Assembly (NCBI GenBank): GCA_001704065.1
Contig: LHBX01000008.1
Coordinates: forward strand, 105,878 to 169,877
DNA length: 64,000 nt
Source of the DNA: Pelagibacteraceae bacterium GOM-A1
GTDB taxonomy: Bacteria > Pseudomonadota > Alphaproteobacteria > Pelagibacterales > Pelagibacteraceae
Direction of reading: 5' to 3'
Shown here: positions 1 to 9,314 of the stretch, piece after piece
How positions within the stretch are numbered: position 1 is the first letter of the stretch
Layout: every line of letters starts with the position of its first letter
Notes under the pieces: model-generated
Told to the model about the DNA's origin: nothing
Database searches by the model: none
The model's input: the letters and a program-made list of their open reading frames with translations, nothing else
Program-made: the position numbers and the translations under genes

Positions 1-30
1 AAAGGTTTTGTATTCTGATTTTTAAGATTA
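1..30. other. Left-edge sequence, nothing recognised
   Basis: The first 30 bases lie beyond the stop codon of the leftward rlmB gene. They are A+T-rich and too short to assign. A neighbouring gene may begin or end just outside the window. Confidence 0.3.
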
Positions 31-774
31 TCAAGTTTTATTTTTACATTGATTTATGTGATGAAAAACTATTGCAGCACTATTAGAGATATTTAGACTC
101 TCTATATTTTTATTTATATCTATTTTTACTGAAAAATCTGTATATTTTTTTGTATGCTCTCTCACACCAAATCCTTCTGAGCCAAAAAGTAAAATATTAT
201 TTCCATCCCACTTTATATCATTAAATTTTTTTTCACTTTTTGCTGTAAAACCATAAATCCAAAAATTTTTTTCTCTTAAAAACTTAAGAGTAGTATTTAT
301 ATTAGATACTTCAAATATATTAACATGCTCCATGCATCCACTTGCAGATTTATACATAAGTTTACTTTCTGATGGAAAATGTCTTTCTTTAATAATTATG
401 CCATCAATCTCAAAAGATGCAGCACTCCTAATTAATGACCCTATATTTCTAGGATCTGTTACTCCATCTAAGCATGCTATTGTTAAATTTCTTTTTGTTT
501 TGATAAATTCTTTCAAATTATTTTTTTTGAAATGCTCAATTTCAGCAACATAACCTTGATGAGTAATTCCATCTTTCGAGCAATAATTATCTAGTTCTTT
601 TCTTGTTTTGTAGTAAATTTTTAAATCTTTTAGGAGATTTTTTCTTGAACTTGCTCTGTGAATATTTTTCTTACTGTCTTCAGTAAGAAAAATTTTTAAT
701 ACTTTCCTATAAGGATTTTTTAATGCTTCGATAACCGCATGTTTTCCAACTATAAAAAAAGATGATTTGTTCAT
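31..774 (-). CDS. rlmB: 23S rRNA 2'-O-methyltransferase, TrmH/SpoU family (RlmB-like)
   Basis: A 247-residue SPOUT methyltransferase that by family uses S-adenosylmethionine to methylate a ribose 2'-OH in 23S rRNA (Gm2251 in E. coli RlmB). The N-terminal substrate-binding part starts with FFIVGKHAVIEAL. The SPOUT knot motifs follow: DPRNIGSLIRSA (motif 1 Asn/Arg), LLFGSEGFGV (motif 2) and LNISNSAAI (motif 3). Length is normal for RlmB. It is transcribed leftward, divergent from the tRNA/tuf operon, with a 139-nt gap between. The family also contains TrmH and RlmB-like tRNA enzymes, so the exact nucleotide target is inferred. The only other option is another SpoU subfamily member. Confidence 0.88.
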   Translation of the reverse strand: MNKSSFFIVGKHAVIEALKNPYRKVLKIFLTEDSKKNIHRASSRKNLLKDLKIYYKTRKELDNYCSKDGITHQGYVAEIEHFKKNNLKEFIKTKRNLTIACLDGVTDPRNIGSLIRSAASFEIDGIIIKERHFPSESKLMYKSASGCMEHVNIFEVSNINTTLKFLREKNFWIYGFTAKSEKKFNDIKWDGNNILLFGSEGFGVREHTKKYTDFSVKIDINKNIESLNISNSAAIVFHHINQCKNKT

Positions 775-827
775 GATAATTGTTGAATTTACACTATTTT
801 TTAAGCTATTTTCCTATATTTCACATA

Positions 828-855
828 TTGCATTTGTACAATAAAAATATATAAA
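828..855 (+). promoter_or_regulatory. Candidate sigma-70 promoter for the tRNA-tuf operon
   Basis: TTGCAT at 828-833 and TATAAA at 850-855 are separated by 16 nt. This is a reasonable housekeeping promoter for the tRNA-Tyr/tRNA-Gly/tuf transcript, giving a start near 862. It is the best pair in the 139-nt gap between rlmB and tRNA-Tyr. The region is so A+T-rich that chance matches are common, so support is moderate. Confidence 0.4.
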
Positions 856-913
856 ACGCATGTTGTTTAAAGTCTTATTGAACATGGGGTGCTTCCCCCT
901 GGAATTATATTAA

Positions 914-999
<86 letters not shown>

Positions 1000-1040
1000 T
1001 TCAATAATTTTTTTTATAACATGGAGTGTACTTGGGTGTT

Positions 1041-1114
1041 GCGGGTGTAGTTCAATGGTAGAACGCTAGCCTTCCAAGCTGGATGTAAGGGTTCGATTCC
1101 CTTTACCCGCTCCA
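1041..1114 (+). tRNA. tRNA-Gly (anticodon TCC)
   Basis: The acceptor stem pairs 1041-1047 with 1104-1110 (the last pair is G-T), the discriminator is T1111 and CCA is encoded at 1112-1114. The anticodon stem 1066-1070/1078-1082 closes a loop with TCC at 1073-1075. It lies 41 nt after tRNA-Tyr and 44 nt before tuf, and is probably co-transcribed with both and cut out by tRNA processing. Confidence 0.97.
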
Positions 1115-1158
1115 AAAATTAAAATATGAAGAAATAAAATAAAAGAGGTAAACAAGTA

Positions 1159-2349
1159 ATGTCAAAAGAAAAGTTCGTAAGAAATAAACCGCACTGTAAT
1201 ATTGGTACTATTGGTCATGTAGACCATGGTAAAACAACATTAACTGCTGCGATAACAAAAGTTTTAGCAGAGTCAGGTGGTGCTCAATTTACTGCTTATG
1301 ATCAAATTGATAAAGCTCCAGAAGAAAAGGAGAGAGGAATCACAATTTCAACTGCTCACGTAGAATATGAAACAGAGAAAAGACACTACGCACACGTTGA
1401 TTGCCCTGGGCACGCAGATTATGTAAAAAATATGATTACAGGTGCCGCTCAAATGGATGGTGCAATTCTGGTTGTTAACGCAGCAGATGGACCTATGCCA
1501 CAAACTCGAGAGCATATTCTTTTGGCAAGACAAGTTGGAGTTCCAGCTATTGTTGTTTACTTAAATAAAGTTGATCAAGTTGATGATAAAGAAATGATTG
1601 AGCTTGTCGAGGAAGAAATAAAAGATTTACTTACATCATATAAATTTCCTGGAGATAAAACTCCAATTATCAAAGGTTCAGCATTAGCTGCAGTTGAAGG
1701 CAGAGACGATGAAATTGGAAAAAATTCTATTATGGAGTTAATGAAATCTGTAGATGAATTTATACCTCAACCAGATAGACCAAAAGATAAAGATTTCTTG
1801 ATGCCTGTTGAAGATGTGTTTTCAATTTCAGGAAGAGGTACAGTTGTAACAGGAAGAGTAGAGTCTGGAATAATCAAAACTGGTGATGAAATAGAGATTG
1901 TTGGGATCAGAGAAACAAAAAAAACGGTATGTACTGGAGTAGAAATGTTTAGAAAACTTTTAGACTCAGGTGAAGCAGGAGATAACATTGGTGCTCTTTT
2001 AAGAGGTGTGGAAAGAACAGATGTAGAGAGAGGTCAAGTATTATGTAAGCCTGGCTCAATCACTCCACATACTAAATTTGAAGCTCAAGCGTATGTATTA
2101 AAAAAAGAAGAAGGCGGAAGACACACTCCATTTTTTACAAAATACAGACCTCAGTTTTATTTCAGAACAACTGATGTTACAGGTGAAGTTGAGTTACCAG
2201 CTGGAACAGAAATGGTAATGCCTGGTGATGATGCTAAATTTACAGTTAAATTAATTACACCAATTGCAATGGCAGAGAAGTTAAACTTTGCTATTCGGGA
2301 AGGTGGAAGAACAGTAGGAGCTGGAGTAGTAACTAAAATTATAGAGTAA
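1159..2349 (+). CDS. tuf: Elongation factor Tu
   Basis: The 396-residue GTPase that carries aminoacyl-tRNA to the ribosomal A site. The P loop GHVDHGKT is at about residues 19-26, followed by switch II DCPGH near residue 81 and the guanine-specificity motif NKVD near residue 136. Domains 2 and 3 are complete and the length matches the family (about 394-396). The start is preceded by a purine-rich AGAGG Shine-Dalgarno-like site. It sits between tRNA-Gly and tRNA-Trp, as tufB does in many proteobacteria. There is no second copy after fusA in this window, so this is probably the only tuf gene, as in other streamlined genomes (inference). Confidence 0.99.
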   Translation: MSKEKFVRNKPHCNIGTIGHVDHGKTTLTAAITKVLAESGGAQFTAYDQIDKAPEEKERGITISTAHVEYETEKRHYAHVDCPGHADYVKNMITGAAQMDGAILVVNAADGPMPQTREHILLARQVGVPAIVVYLNKVDQVDDKEMIELVEEEIKDLLTSYKFPGDKTPIIKGSALAAVEGRDDEIGKNSIMELMKSVDEFIPQPDRPKDKDFLMPVEDVFSISGRGTVVTGRVESGIIKTGDEIEIVGIRETKKTVCTGVEMFRKLLDSGEAGDNIGALLRGVERTDVERGQVLCKPGSITPHTKFEAQAYVLKKEEGGRHTPFFTKYRPQFYFRTTDVTGEVELPAGTEMVMPGDDAKFTVKLITPIAMAEKLNFAIREGGRTVGAGVVTKIIE

Positions 2350-2356
2350 GCTCCAT

Positions 2357-2432
2357 AGGAGTGTAGCTCAATTGGTAGAGCGCCGGTCTCCAAAACCGGA
2401 GGTTGGGGGTTCGATTCCCTCCGCTCCTGCCA
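2357..2432 (+). tRNA. tRNA-Trp (anticodon CCA)
   Basis: The acceptor stem pairs 2357-2363 with 2422-2428, the discriminator is G2429 and the encoded CCA is 2430-2432. The anticodon stem 2383-2387/2395-2399 closes a loop with CCA at 2390-2392. It lies 7 nt after the tuf stop and 10 nt before secE, so it must be cut from the tuf-secE transcript. A tRNA-Trp just upstream of secE is a widespread bacterial arrangement. Confidence 0.97.
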
Positions 2433-2442
2433 AATAGATATT

Positions 2443-2634
2443 ATGAAAAACCCATTAAAATTTATACAAGATGTGAAACAAGAAGCTTTTAAAGTTACTT
2501 GGCCGACTGGTAAAGAAGTTATTCAAGGATCTTTGATGGTAGTTGCTATGGCTATTGTTGCAGCTTTATTTTTCCTTTTATTGGATCAAGTACTTCAATT
2601 TTTTTTAGAACTAGTTTTAAAGGTTAATCTATAA
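2443..2634 (+). CDS. secE: Preprotein translocase subunit SecE
   Basis: A 63-residue inner-membrane protein of the SecYEG translocon. An amphipathic cytoplasmic helix (roughly 1-25, with the family-typical VKQEAFKVTWPT) is followed by one transmembrane segment at about 28-58. This is the short single-span form found in most bacteria other than E. coli and its relatives. The stop overlaps the nusG start by one base (TAATG), which suggests translational coupling. Its partner secY is also in the window, in the spc operon. Confidence 0.96.
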   Translation: MKNPLKFIQDVKQEAFKVTWPTGKEVIQGSLMVVAMAIVAALFFLLLDQVLQFFLELVLKVNL

Positions 2635-3164
2635 TGAAAAACTGGTATATCGTACAATCGCACTCAAGTTTTGAAAACAAGGTTGCTCAGGAAATAAAAG
2701 AAGAAGCCTCAAAGGCAAATCTTGCAGATAAAATTGAGGAAATTATTGTTCCAACACATGATATTACTGAAGTAAAGAGAGGAAAAAGAGTTCAGAGAAA
2801 AAAAAAATACTTTCCAGGATATGTTTTATTGAAGAGCGAAATGGATAACACGATTTATCACATGATTAAAAATTTAAAAAAAGTAAGTGGTTTTTTAGGA
2901 ACAAAAGGTACACCAATACCTGTATCTGAAAAAGAAATTGAAAAAATACTTGGTCAAATTAAAGATGGTGTAGTACAACCAAAATCAGGTGTTGAATACA
3001 ATGTTGGTGAAAAAGTCCAAGTTATAGATGGACCTTTTGCATCTTTTAGTGGTTTAGTTGAAGATATTGATGAAGAAAAATTAAGACTAAAAGTATCAGT
3101 ATCAATATTTGGAAGACCAACACCAGTAGATTTAGAATATAGTCAAGTAGAAAAGGCAAGCTAA
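2634..3164 (+). CDS. nusG: Transcription termination/antitermination factor NusG
   Basis: A 176-residue elongation factor that binds RNA polymerase at the beta' clamp and beta gate loop and links it to Rho or to ribosomal protein S10. The NGN domain (about 1-105) begins with [15 protein letters not shown] and contains the FPGYVLL strand. The C-terminal KOW domain (about 120-175) shows the [17 protein letters not shown] signature. Length is normal. It overlaps secE and rplK by one base each and so belongs to the secE-nusG-rplKAJL-rpoBC unit. Confidence 0.98.
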   Translation: MKNWYIVQSHSSFENKVAQEIKEEASKANLADKIEEIIVPTHDITEVKRGKRVQRKKKYFPGYVLLKSEMDNTIYHMIKNLKKVSGFLGTKGTPIPVSEKEIEKILGQIKDGVVQPKSGVEYNVGEKVQVIDGPFASFSGLVEDIDEEKLRLKVSVSIFGRPTPVDLEYSQVEKAS

Positions 3165-3592
3165 TGGCAAAAAAAGAAATAAGTGGATATATAAAATTAC
3201 AAATAAATGGAGGTCAAGCAAATCCAGCACCTCCAGTTGGACCAGCTCTAGGTCAAAGAGGAATTAATATAATGGATTTTTGTAAAGCTTTTAATGAAAA
3301 AACAAAATCTTTTGCAGGTAAACCTGTACCAGTAATTATTACAGTATATAAAGATAAAAAGTTTGATTTTATAATTAAATCACCACCAGCATCTCATTTT
3401 ATTAAAGAGGCTGTAAAATTAAAAAGTGGTTCAAAAGAACCTGGAAGAAATATAGTTGCAAAAATATCAAAAAAACAATTAAAAGAAATTGCTGAAAAAA
3501 AAATGGCAGATTTAAATGCACATGATGTTGATGAAGCTGCAAAAATTATTGCTGGATCTGCAAGATCTATGGGTATCGAGGTAGTAGAATAA
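3164..3592 (+). CDS. rplK: Large-subunit ribosomal protein L11
   Basis: A 142-residue protein of the GTPase-associated centre that binds the 1070 stem-loop of 23S rRNA; it is the site of thiostrepton action and of Rel activation in model bacteria. The N-terminal proline-rich [13 protein letters not shown] segment that contacts the drug/rRNA pocket is intact, and the C-terminal rRNA-binding domain is complete. It overlaps nusG and rplA by one base. Confidence 0.98.
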   Translation: MAKKEISGYIKLQINGGQANPAPPVGPALGQRGINIMDFCKAFNEKTKSFAGKPVPVIITVYKDKKFDFIIKSPPASHFIKEAVKLKSGSKEPGRNIVAKISKKQLKEIAEKKMADLNAHDVDEAAKIIAGSARSMGIEVVE

Positions 3593-4281
3593 TGTCATCA
3601 AAAAGATATAAAAATTTACCAGAAAAAACTAGAGATTTACAATCTGAGTCTGTTGATAAATTAATTCCTATTTTAAAACAAAATTGTACTACAAAATTTG
3701 ATGAGTCCTTAGATCTAAATTTACAAATTAATAACAAACAAAAGAAAAGTGAGATCAATATTAGGACAGTAATTAATTTGCCTGGCGGAAGTTCTAAGAA
3801 AGTTAAAATAGGAGTTGTTTGTGAGGATAATAAATCTCAAGAAGCAAAAGATGCTGGAGCAGAAGTCGTTGGTGGTGACGAACTTATAGAAGAAATAAAA
3901 GCAGGAAATATAAACTTTGAAAAATTAATTTGTACACCAGGTATGATGATCAAACTTTCAAAATTAGGAAAAGTTCTTGGTCCAAAAGGATTAATGCCAA
4001 ATCCAAAATTAGGATCAGTAACCAATGATGTAAAAAAAGCTATAACCGATTCAAAATCTGGACAAGTTGAAATAAGAAATGATAAAGATGGAAATATAGG
4101 CGTAAGTATAGGAAACAAATCTTTTTCAGATGATAAACTAATATTAAATTTTAATGCTGTATTAGATGCATTAGAAAAGGAAAAATCAAATAATACAATC
4201 AAAGGCGATTTAATTAAGCAAGCTTTTATAACGTCAACAATGGGCGTTTCATACAAAATTAAATTAGGTAAAAGTATTTAG
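3592..4281 (+). CDS. rplA: Large-subunit ribosomal protein L1
   Basis: A 229-residue L1-stalk protein. The two-domain fold is evident from the KVLGPKGLMPNPKLGS signature, with full length for the bacterial family. In E. coli L1 also represses its own L11-L1 mRNA by binding near the rplK start. Here rplK is overlapped by nusG, so any such site would have to lie inside the nusG coding sequence. No dedicated leader is visible. Confidence 0.98.
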   Translation: MSSKRYKNLPEKTRDLQSESVDKLIPILKQNCTTKFDESLDLNLQINNKQKKSEINIRTVINLPGGSSKKVKIGVVCEDNKSQEAKDAGAEVVGGDELIEEIKAGNINFEKLICTPGMMIKLSKLGKVLGPKGLMPNPKLGSVTNDVKKAITDSKSGQVEIRNDKDGNIGVSIGNKSFSDDKLILNFNAVLDALEKEKSNNTIKGDLIKQAFITSTMGVSYKIKLGKSI

Positions 4282-4283
4282 TT

Positions 4284-4793
4284 ATGATGAATAAAGAACA
4301 AAAAAAGCAGTATATATCTGACATGACAAATCAGTTCGAAAAATCGGAAGCTGTAATAGTCACTCACTATCAAGGTTTAACTATGAACCAACTTGATGAC
4401 CTAAGAGCTAAAATGAGAGAACATGGCATAAAATTTAAAATTACAAATAATAGAATAACAAAATTGGCTCTAGAAAAAACAAGATGTAAAGATCTTTCAA
4501 ACTTATTTTCAGGTCCTACCGCTGTAGCTTTGTCTGAAGATGCAATAACTTCTGCAAAAATATTAACAAATTTCTCAAAAGAAAATGAAAATTTAAAGAT
4601 TCTAGGTGGAATCATGGGTTCAGATATTTTAGACGTAGCTGGCGTCAAAAATGTAGCTACCTTACCTTCATTGGATGAGGCAAGGGCCAAAATAGTAGGA
4701 ATATTGAGGTCTCCAGCACAAAAAATAGCAAGTATTTTACTTGCGCCGGCGTCAAAAATCGCTATTTTAGCGCTCGAAAAATCAAAAAAATAA
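4284..4793 (+). CDS. rplJ: Large-subunit ribosomal protein L10
   Basis: The 169-residue base of the L7/L12 stalk: the N-terminal domain binds 23S rRNA and the C-terminal helix binds L12 dimers. The GLTMNQLDDLRAKMRE segment and the alanine-rich C-terminal helix ending ALEKSKK are typical. Two adjacent ATG codons (4284 and 4287) could both start translation. Only 2 nt separate it from rplA, so there is no room for the usual L10 leader RNA upstream. Confidence 0.97.
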   Translation: MMNKEQKKQYISDMTNQFEKSEAVIVTHYQGLTMNQLDDLRAKMREHGIKFKITNNRITKLALEKTRCKDLSNLFSGPTAVALSEDAITSAKILTNFSKENENLKILGGIMGSDILDVAGVKNVATLPSLDEARAKIVGILRSPAQKIASILLAPASKIAILALEKSKK

Positions 4794-4811
4794 CCAGGGA
4801 CAAGATTTACT

Positions 4812-5183
4812 ATGGCTGACTTAAATAAAATTATAGATGACTTATCAAGTTTAACTGTTGTAGAGGCAGCTGAACTTTCAAAACAACTTGAAGAAAAATG
4901 GGGAGTGACTGCAGCAGCAGCTGTAGCAGCTGCACCTGCAGCAGCAGGAGGAGCAGCACCAGCGGAAGAAAAAGATGAATTTACAATTATGCTTACCGCA
5001 GCTGGAGATAAAAAAATTAATGTTATAAAAGAAGTTAGAGCTATTACTGCTTTAGGACTTAAAGAAGCAAAAGATTTAGTTGAAGGCGCACCAAAAGAAG
5101 TCAAAACCGGTGTTAATAAAAAAGAGGCTGAAGAGATAAAGCAAAAACTCGAAGCAGCAGGCGCAAAAGTAGAACTAAAATAA
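4812..5183 (+). CDS. rplL: Large-subunit ribosomal protein L7/L12
   Basis: A 123-residue acidic stalk protein that recruits translation factors. An N-terminal dimerisation domain (1-30) is followed by an Ala/Gly/Pro hinge (about 36-54, from a run of GCA/GCT codons) and the factor-binding C-terminal domain, whose KINVIKEVR and [13 protein letters not shown] motifs are intact. It starts 18 nt after rplJ. A stem-loop at 5201-5223 separates it from rpoB. Confidence 0.98.
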   Translation: MADLNKIIDDLSSLTVVEAAELSKQLEEKWGVTAAAAVAAAPAAAGGAAPAEEKDEFTIMLTAAGDKKINVIKEVRAITALGLKEAKDLVEGAPKEVKTGVNKKEAEEIKQKLEAAGAKVELK

Positions 5184-5200
5184 ATTAGATAGGATTTTTT

Positions 5201-5223
5201 ACTGGTTAAATTTTTTGATCAGT
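5201..5223 (+). promoter_or_regulatory. Stem-loop between rplL and rpoB
   Basis: Bases 5201-5210 pair with 5214-5223 to give a 10-bp stem (two G-U pairs) closed by a 3-base T loop. It ends 7 nt before the rpoB ATG at 5231 and fills half of the 47-nt rplL-rpoB gap. In E. coli the same junction carries an attenuator and an RNase III site. The hairpin here may serve attenuation, mRNA processing or control of rpoB translation. No run of U follows it, so it is not a classic terminator. Confidence 0.45.
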
Positions 5224-5230
5224 AGCATAG

Positions 5231-8200
5231 ATGCAATTATCTTTTACAGAAAAAAAAAATATTAGAAAAAGTTTTGGTAAACTTAAAGAAAGTCTATCAA
5301 TACCAAATCTTATTGAAGTTCAAAAAAATTCATACAAAGAGTTAACTGAATTTAAACAAGATGTAGAACAACATCTTGTAAAAGGTTTTGATAGAGTTTT
5401 CAAAAGTATTTTTCCAATAGAAGACTTAAATGATAAAGCTACTTTAGAATATGTTTCTTATAAATTAGAAAAACCTAAATTTGATGTTGAAGAATGTATA
5501 GCTAGAGGGTTAACTTATTCTGCAGCTCTCAAGTGTACTCTTAGACTAGTTGTCTATGAGATTGATCAAGAAAATAACACAAAAGATATTTTGTCAGCAA
5601 AAGAACAAGAAGTTTATATGGGAGAAGTTCCAATGATGACAAATAGTGGAACTTTTATAACAAATGGAGTTCAAAGAGTTGTTGTTAATCAAATGCACAG
5701 AAGCCCAGGTGTATTTTTTGATCATGATAAAGGTAAATCGCATGCTAGTGGTAAACTATTATTTAATTGTCGTGTAATTCCTAATCGTGGATCTTGGCTA
5801 GACTTTGAATTTGATGTTAAGGACTTGTTATATTTTAGAATTGACAGAAAAAAGAAATTATTAGTTTCTACGCTATTACAAGCTTTAGGATTTTCAAAAA
5901 ACGATATTGTTGATGAATTTTATCAAAAAGAAACATTAAATTATGATAAAAATTTAAATAAGTGGAAAACGAAATTTGATCCAGAAAATTATAAAGCCAA
6001 AAATTTTTCAGAGGAAGTAATTGATGCAAAAAATAACAAAGTAATTGTAAAATTAGGTGAAAAAATAAATTTTTTAACTGCAAAAAAACTCTCAAATGAT
6101 GGTCTAAAAGAAATTTTTGTTTCTAGTGAGTCGTTGTATGGTAAATTTTTACACAGAGATGTTAAAGTTGGTGAAGATCTATTTAAAATTGGAACAGAAT
6201 TAAACGAAACTATTATTAGTAAAATAATTGAAGCCGATATTAAATCTTTAGATATTTCTAGAACCAACTCAATAAATAAAGGCCCTTACTTATTATTAAG
6301 TATTTTTAATGATAAAAATGAAAATAAAAATGATGCGATTACAGAAATTTATAAGGTTCTAAGACCTGGAGAACCCCCAACAATAGAGATAGCTACCCAG
6401 ATATTTAATAACTTATTTTTTAGTTCTGATAGATATGATTTATCAGATGTTGGCAGAGTAAAAATGAATTCACGATTAGAGTTGACTTGTTCTGACAAAA
6501 TTACAATTTTAAGAAATGATGACATATTATCAATAATTCAGAAAATGTTAGACCTAAGAGATGGTAAAGATGAAGTAGATGATATTGATCATTTAGGAAA
6601 TAGAAGAGTTAGGTCTGTTGGTGAGCTTGTGGAAAATCAAGCTAGAATAGGTGTTTACAGAATGGAGAGAGCGATAAAAGAGAAAATGACTACTTTAGAT
6701 GTTGAGTCAGCAATGCCACAAGATTTAATTAACGCGAAACCTTTGACTATTTCTCTTAAAGATTTTTTTGCTACCTCACAGCTGTCTCAGTTTATGGATC
6801 AAACAAATCCACTTTCTGAAATCACTCATAAAAGAAGAGTATCGGCTTTGGGACCCGGTGGTTTAACACGAGAAAGAGCAGGTTTTGAAGTAAGAGACGT
6901 ACATCCAACTCATTATGGAAGAATTTGTCCAATTGAAACTCCAGAAGGACCGAACATCGGTCTAATAAATAGTTTATCTACTTATTCGAAAATAAATAAA
7001 TATGGTTTCATAGAAAGCCCATATAAAAAGGTAAAAGATGGTAAGGTTCAAAATAATATAGAATATTTATCAGCTATGGAGGAAACCAAGTTTACTATTG
7101 CACAGGCTAATTCATTAATTGATAAGAATGGAAAATTTACTGAAGAACTCGTTTCCTGTAGGCAGAATTTAAATTTTATTTTAGCTAAACCTGAAAATAT
7201 TGATTATATAGATGTCTCACCAAAACAACTTGTATCAGTTGCTGCTTCTCTAATTCCATTCCTTGAAAACGATGATGCCAACAGAGCATTAATGGGTTCA
7301 AACATGATGAGGCAAGCAGTTCCTTTATTAAAACCAGAGGCTCCCCTTGTCGGAACAGGTATTGAAAGTGATGTTGCACTCGACTCGGGTGTAACAATTG
7401 TTGCAAGACGAGATGGCGTTGTTGATAAAATTGATGGTAAAAGAATAGTTATCAAAGCATCAGAAGAAAAAGATTATTCTAAATCAGGCGTAGATATTTA
7501 TAATTTACAGAAATTTAAAAGATCTAATCAAAATACATGCATAAATCAAAAACCACTAGTAAGAGTTGGTGATATTGTTAAATCAGGAGATATTATTGCA
7601 GACGGACCATCTACTAAAGTTGGAGAATTGGCTTTGGGAAAGAACGTAACCGTAGCCTTCATGCCTTGGCAAGGATATAATTTTGAAGATTCAATTTTGA
7701 TCTCTGAAAGATGTGTAACTGATGATGTGTTTACATCAATACACATAGAAGAATATGAAGTTATGGCAAGAGATACTAAATTAGGAGAAGAAGATATTAC
7801 AAGAGATATACCGAATGTTAATGAAGAGTCATTAAAAAATCTTGATGAATCAGGGATAGTTTACATTGGAGCAGAAGTAAAGCCTGGAGATATTTTAGTT
7901 GGTAAAGTTACACCTAAGGGAGATACTGCATCAGGCCCTGAGGAAAAATTATTAAGATCAATATTTGGTGAAAAAGCAATCGATGTAACTGATACATCAT
8001 TAAAAATGCCAAGTGGAAGCGGCGGTATTGTAGTTGATGTTAGAGTATTTAATAGACATGGTATAGATAAAGATGAAAGATCAATTACTATTGAAAGAGC
8101 TGAAATTGAAAGTGTTCAAGAAGATAAAAAGGTAGAAGAAGAGATACTTGAAAGAAGTATTAAACAAAGAGTTTCTTCAATACTAAATGGAACTAAGATT

Positions 8201-9313
8201 AATAAGAAAATTAAGGACGTAGAAGCAAATAGCATTTTATCAGATGATATAATTAGTAATTTACCTGTATCTGACTTATTTAAAATATCTATTGAAGATC
8301 TAGCAAAGCATTCTTCTTTGTCTCAAATAAAAGATCAATACAATAGTGCAAAACAAGATATTCAAGATAGATTTGAGGATAAAGTTTTAAAAATTAGACA
8401 AGGAGATGATTTATTGCCCAGTGTTATGAAAATGGTTAAAGTTTTTGTGGCAATAAAAAGAAGACTAAGACCAGGTGATAAAATGTCAGGAAGACACGGT
8501 AATAAAGGTGTTGTGAGTAAAATAGTTCCAGTTGAAGACATGCCATATAGAGAAAATGGTAAACCAGTTGATATAGTCCTTAATCCATTGGGAGTCCCAA
8601 GTAGGATGAATGTTGGTCAAATATTAGAAACACATTTAGGTTGGTCTTGTACTGAGTTAGGAGAAAAATTAAATCAATTGGTTAATGAAAATCAAAAAAA
8701 AATTGAAAGAACAGAGAAAATTAAATCATTTTTAAAAAATGTATATGGCAAAGAAATATACGATGAAGACATTGAAAAACTAAATCAATCAGAATTTGAG
8801 GATTTATGTTCAAATATAAGACAAGGTGTACCAATATCGACACCCGTTTTTGATGGAGCTAAAGAAAACGATGTTACAAAAATGTTAGAATTGGCTGGAT
8901 TACCAAATTCTGGTCAAACAACTCTTTGGGATGGAAGAACAGGGGAGAAATTTGATAGACCAGTTACAGTTGGAACTATTTATATGTTAAAACTCCATCA
9001 TCTTGTGGAAGATAAAATTCATGCAAGATCTACTGGACCTTACAGTTTAGTAACACAGCAACCACTAGGTGGTAAAGCTCAATTAGGAGGTCAGCGATTT
9101 GGTGAAATGGAAGTTTGGGCATTAGAGGCTTATGGAGCATCATATACACTTCAAGAAATTTTAACTGTCAAATCTGATGACGTTGCTGGTAGAGTAAAAG
9201 TCTATGAAACTATTGTAAAAGGTGAGGAAAACTTTGAATCTGGTATACCAGAGTCATTTAATGTTTTAGTTAAAGAAATTAAATCCCTAGCACTAAATGT
9301 GGAGTTAAATTAA
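5231..9313 (+). CDS. rpoB: DNA-directed RNA polymerase beta subunit
   Basis: The 1360-residue beta subunit, full length for alphaproteobacteria. The rifampicin-binding cluster starts at about S516 ([20 protein letters not shown]); residues equivalent to E. coli D516, H526 and S531 (here D523, H533, S538) keep the sensitive state. The [10 protein letters not shown] and C-terminal [16 protein letters not shown] regions that bind the active site and beta' are intact. The start lies behind the 5201-5223 hairpin and has only a weak Shine-Dalgarno site. One base separates its stop from rpoC. Function is certain from sequence; drug response is inferred. Confidence 0.99.
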   Translation: MQLSFTEKKNIRKSFGKLKESLSIPNLIEVQKNSYKELTEFKQDVEQHLVKGFDRVFKSIFPIEDLNDKATLEYVSYKLEKPKFDVEECIARGLTYSAALKCTLRLVVYEIDQENNTKDILSAKEQEVYMGEVPMMTNSGTFITNGVQRVVVNQMHRSPGVFFDHDKGKSHASGKLLFNCRVIPNRGSWLDFEFDVKDLLYFRIDRKKKLLVSTLLQALGFSKNDIVDEFYQKETLNYDKNLNKWKTKFDPENYKAKNFSEEVIDAKNNKVIVKLGEKINFLTAKKLSNDGLKEIFVSSESLYGKFLHRDVKVGEDLFKIGTELNETIISKIIEADIKSLDISRTNSINKGPYLLLSIFNDKNENKNDAITEIYKVLRPGEPPTIEIATQIFNNLFFSSDRYDLSDVGRVKMNSRLELTCSDKITILRNDDILSIIQKMLDLRDGKDEVDDIDHLGNRRVRSVGELVENQARIGVYRMERAIKEKMTTLDVESAMPQDLINAKPLTISLKDFFATSQLSQFMDQTNPLSEITHKRRVSALGPGGLTRERAGFEVRDVHPTHYGRICPIETPEGPNIGLINSLSTYSKINKYGFIESPYKKVKDGKVQNNIEYLSAMEETKFTIAQANSLIDKNGKFTEELVSCRQNLNFILAKPENIDYIDVSPKQLVSVAASLIPFLENDDANRALMGSNMMRQAVPLLKPEAPLVGTGIESDVALDSGVTIVARRDGVVDKIDGKRIVIKASEEKDYSKSGVDIYNLQKFKRSNQNTCINQKPLVRVGDIVKSGDIIADGPSTKVGELALGKNVTVAFMPWQGYNFEDSILISERCVTDDVFTSIHIEEYEVMARDTKLGEEDITRDIPNVNEESLKNLDESGIVYIGAEVKPGDILVGKVTPKGDTASGPEEKLLRSIFGEKAIDVTDTSLKMPSGSGGIVVDVRVFNRHGIDKDERSITIERAEIESVQEDKKVEEEILERSIKQRVSSILNGTKINKKIKDVEANSILSDDIISNLPVSDLFKISIEDLAKHSSLSQIKDQYNSAKQDIQDRFEDKVLKIRQGDDLLPSVMKMVKVFVAIKRRLRPGDKMSGRHGNKGVVSKIVPVEDMPYRENGKPVDIVLNPLGVPSRMNVGQILETHLGWSCTELGEKLNQLVNENQKKIERTEKIKSFLKNVYGKEIYDEDIEKLNQSEFEDLCSNIRQGVPISTPVFDGAKENDVTKMLELAGLPNSGQTTLWDGRTGEKFDRPVTVGTIYMLKLHHLVEDKIHARSTGPYSLVTQQPLGGKAQLGGQRFGEMEVWALEAYGASYTLQEILTVKSDDVAGRVKVYETIVKGEENFESGIPESFNVLVKEIKSLALNVELN

Positions 9314-9314
9314 T

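Noticed and set aside
1767..2393. Antisense open frames opposite tuf and tRNA-Trp
   Set aside because: They are reverse-strand readings of tuf codons with no own ribosome-binding site, and one runs through tRNA-Trp.
4370..5104. A 244-residue open frame on the minus strand opposite rplJ and rplL
   Set aside because: It covers two certain ribosomal genes; its low-complexity Ala/Ser composition is the reverse reading of their codons, including the alanine hinge of L7/L12.
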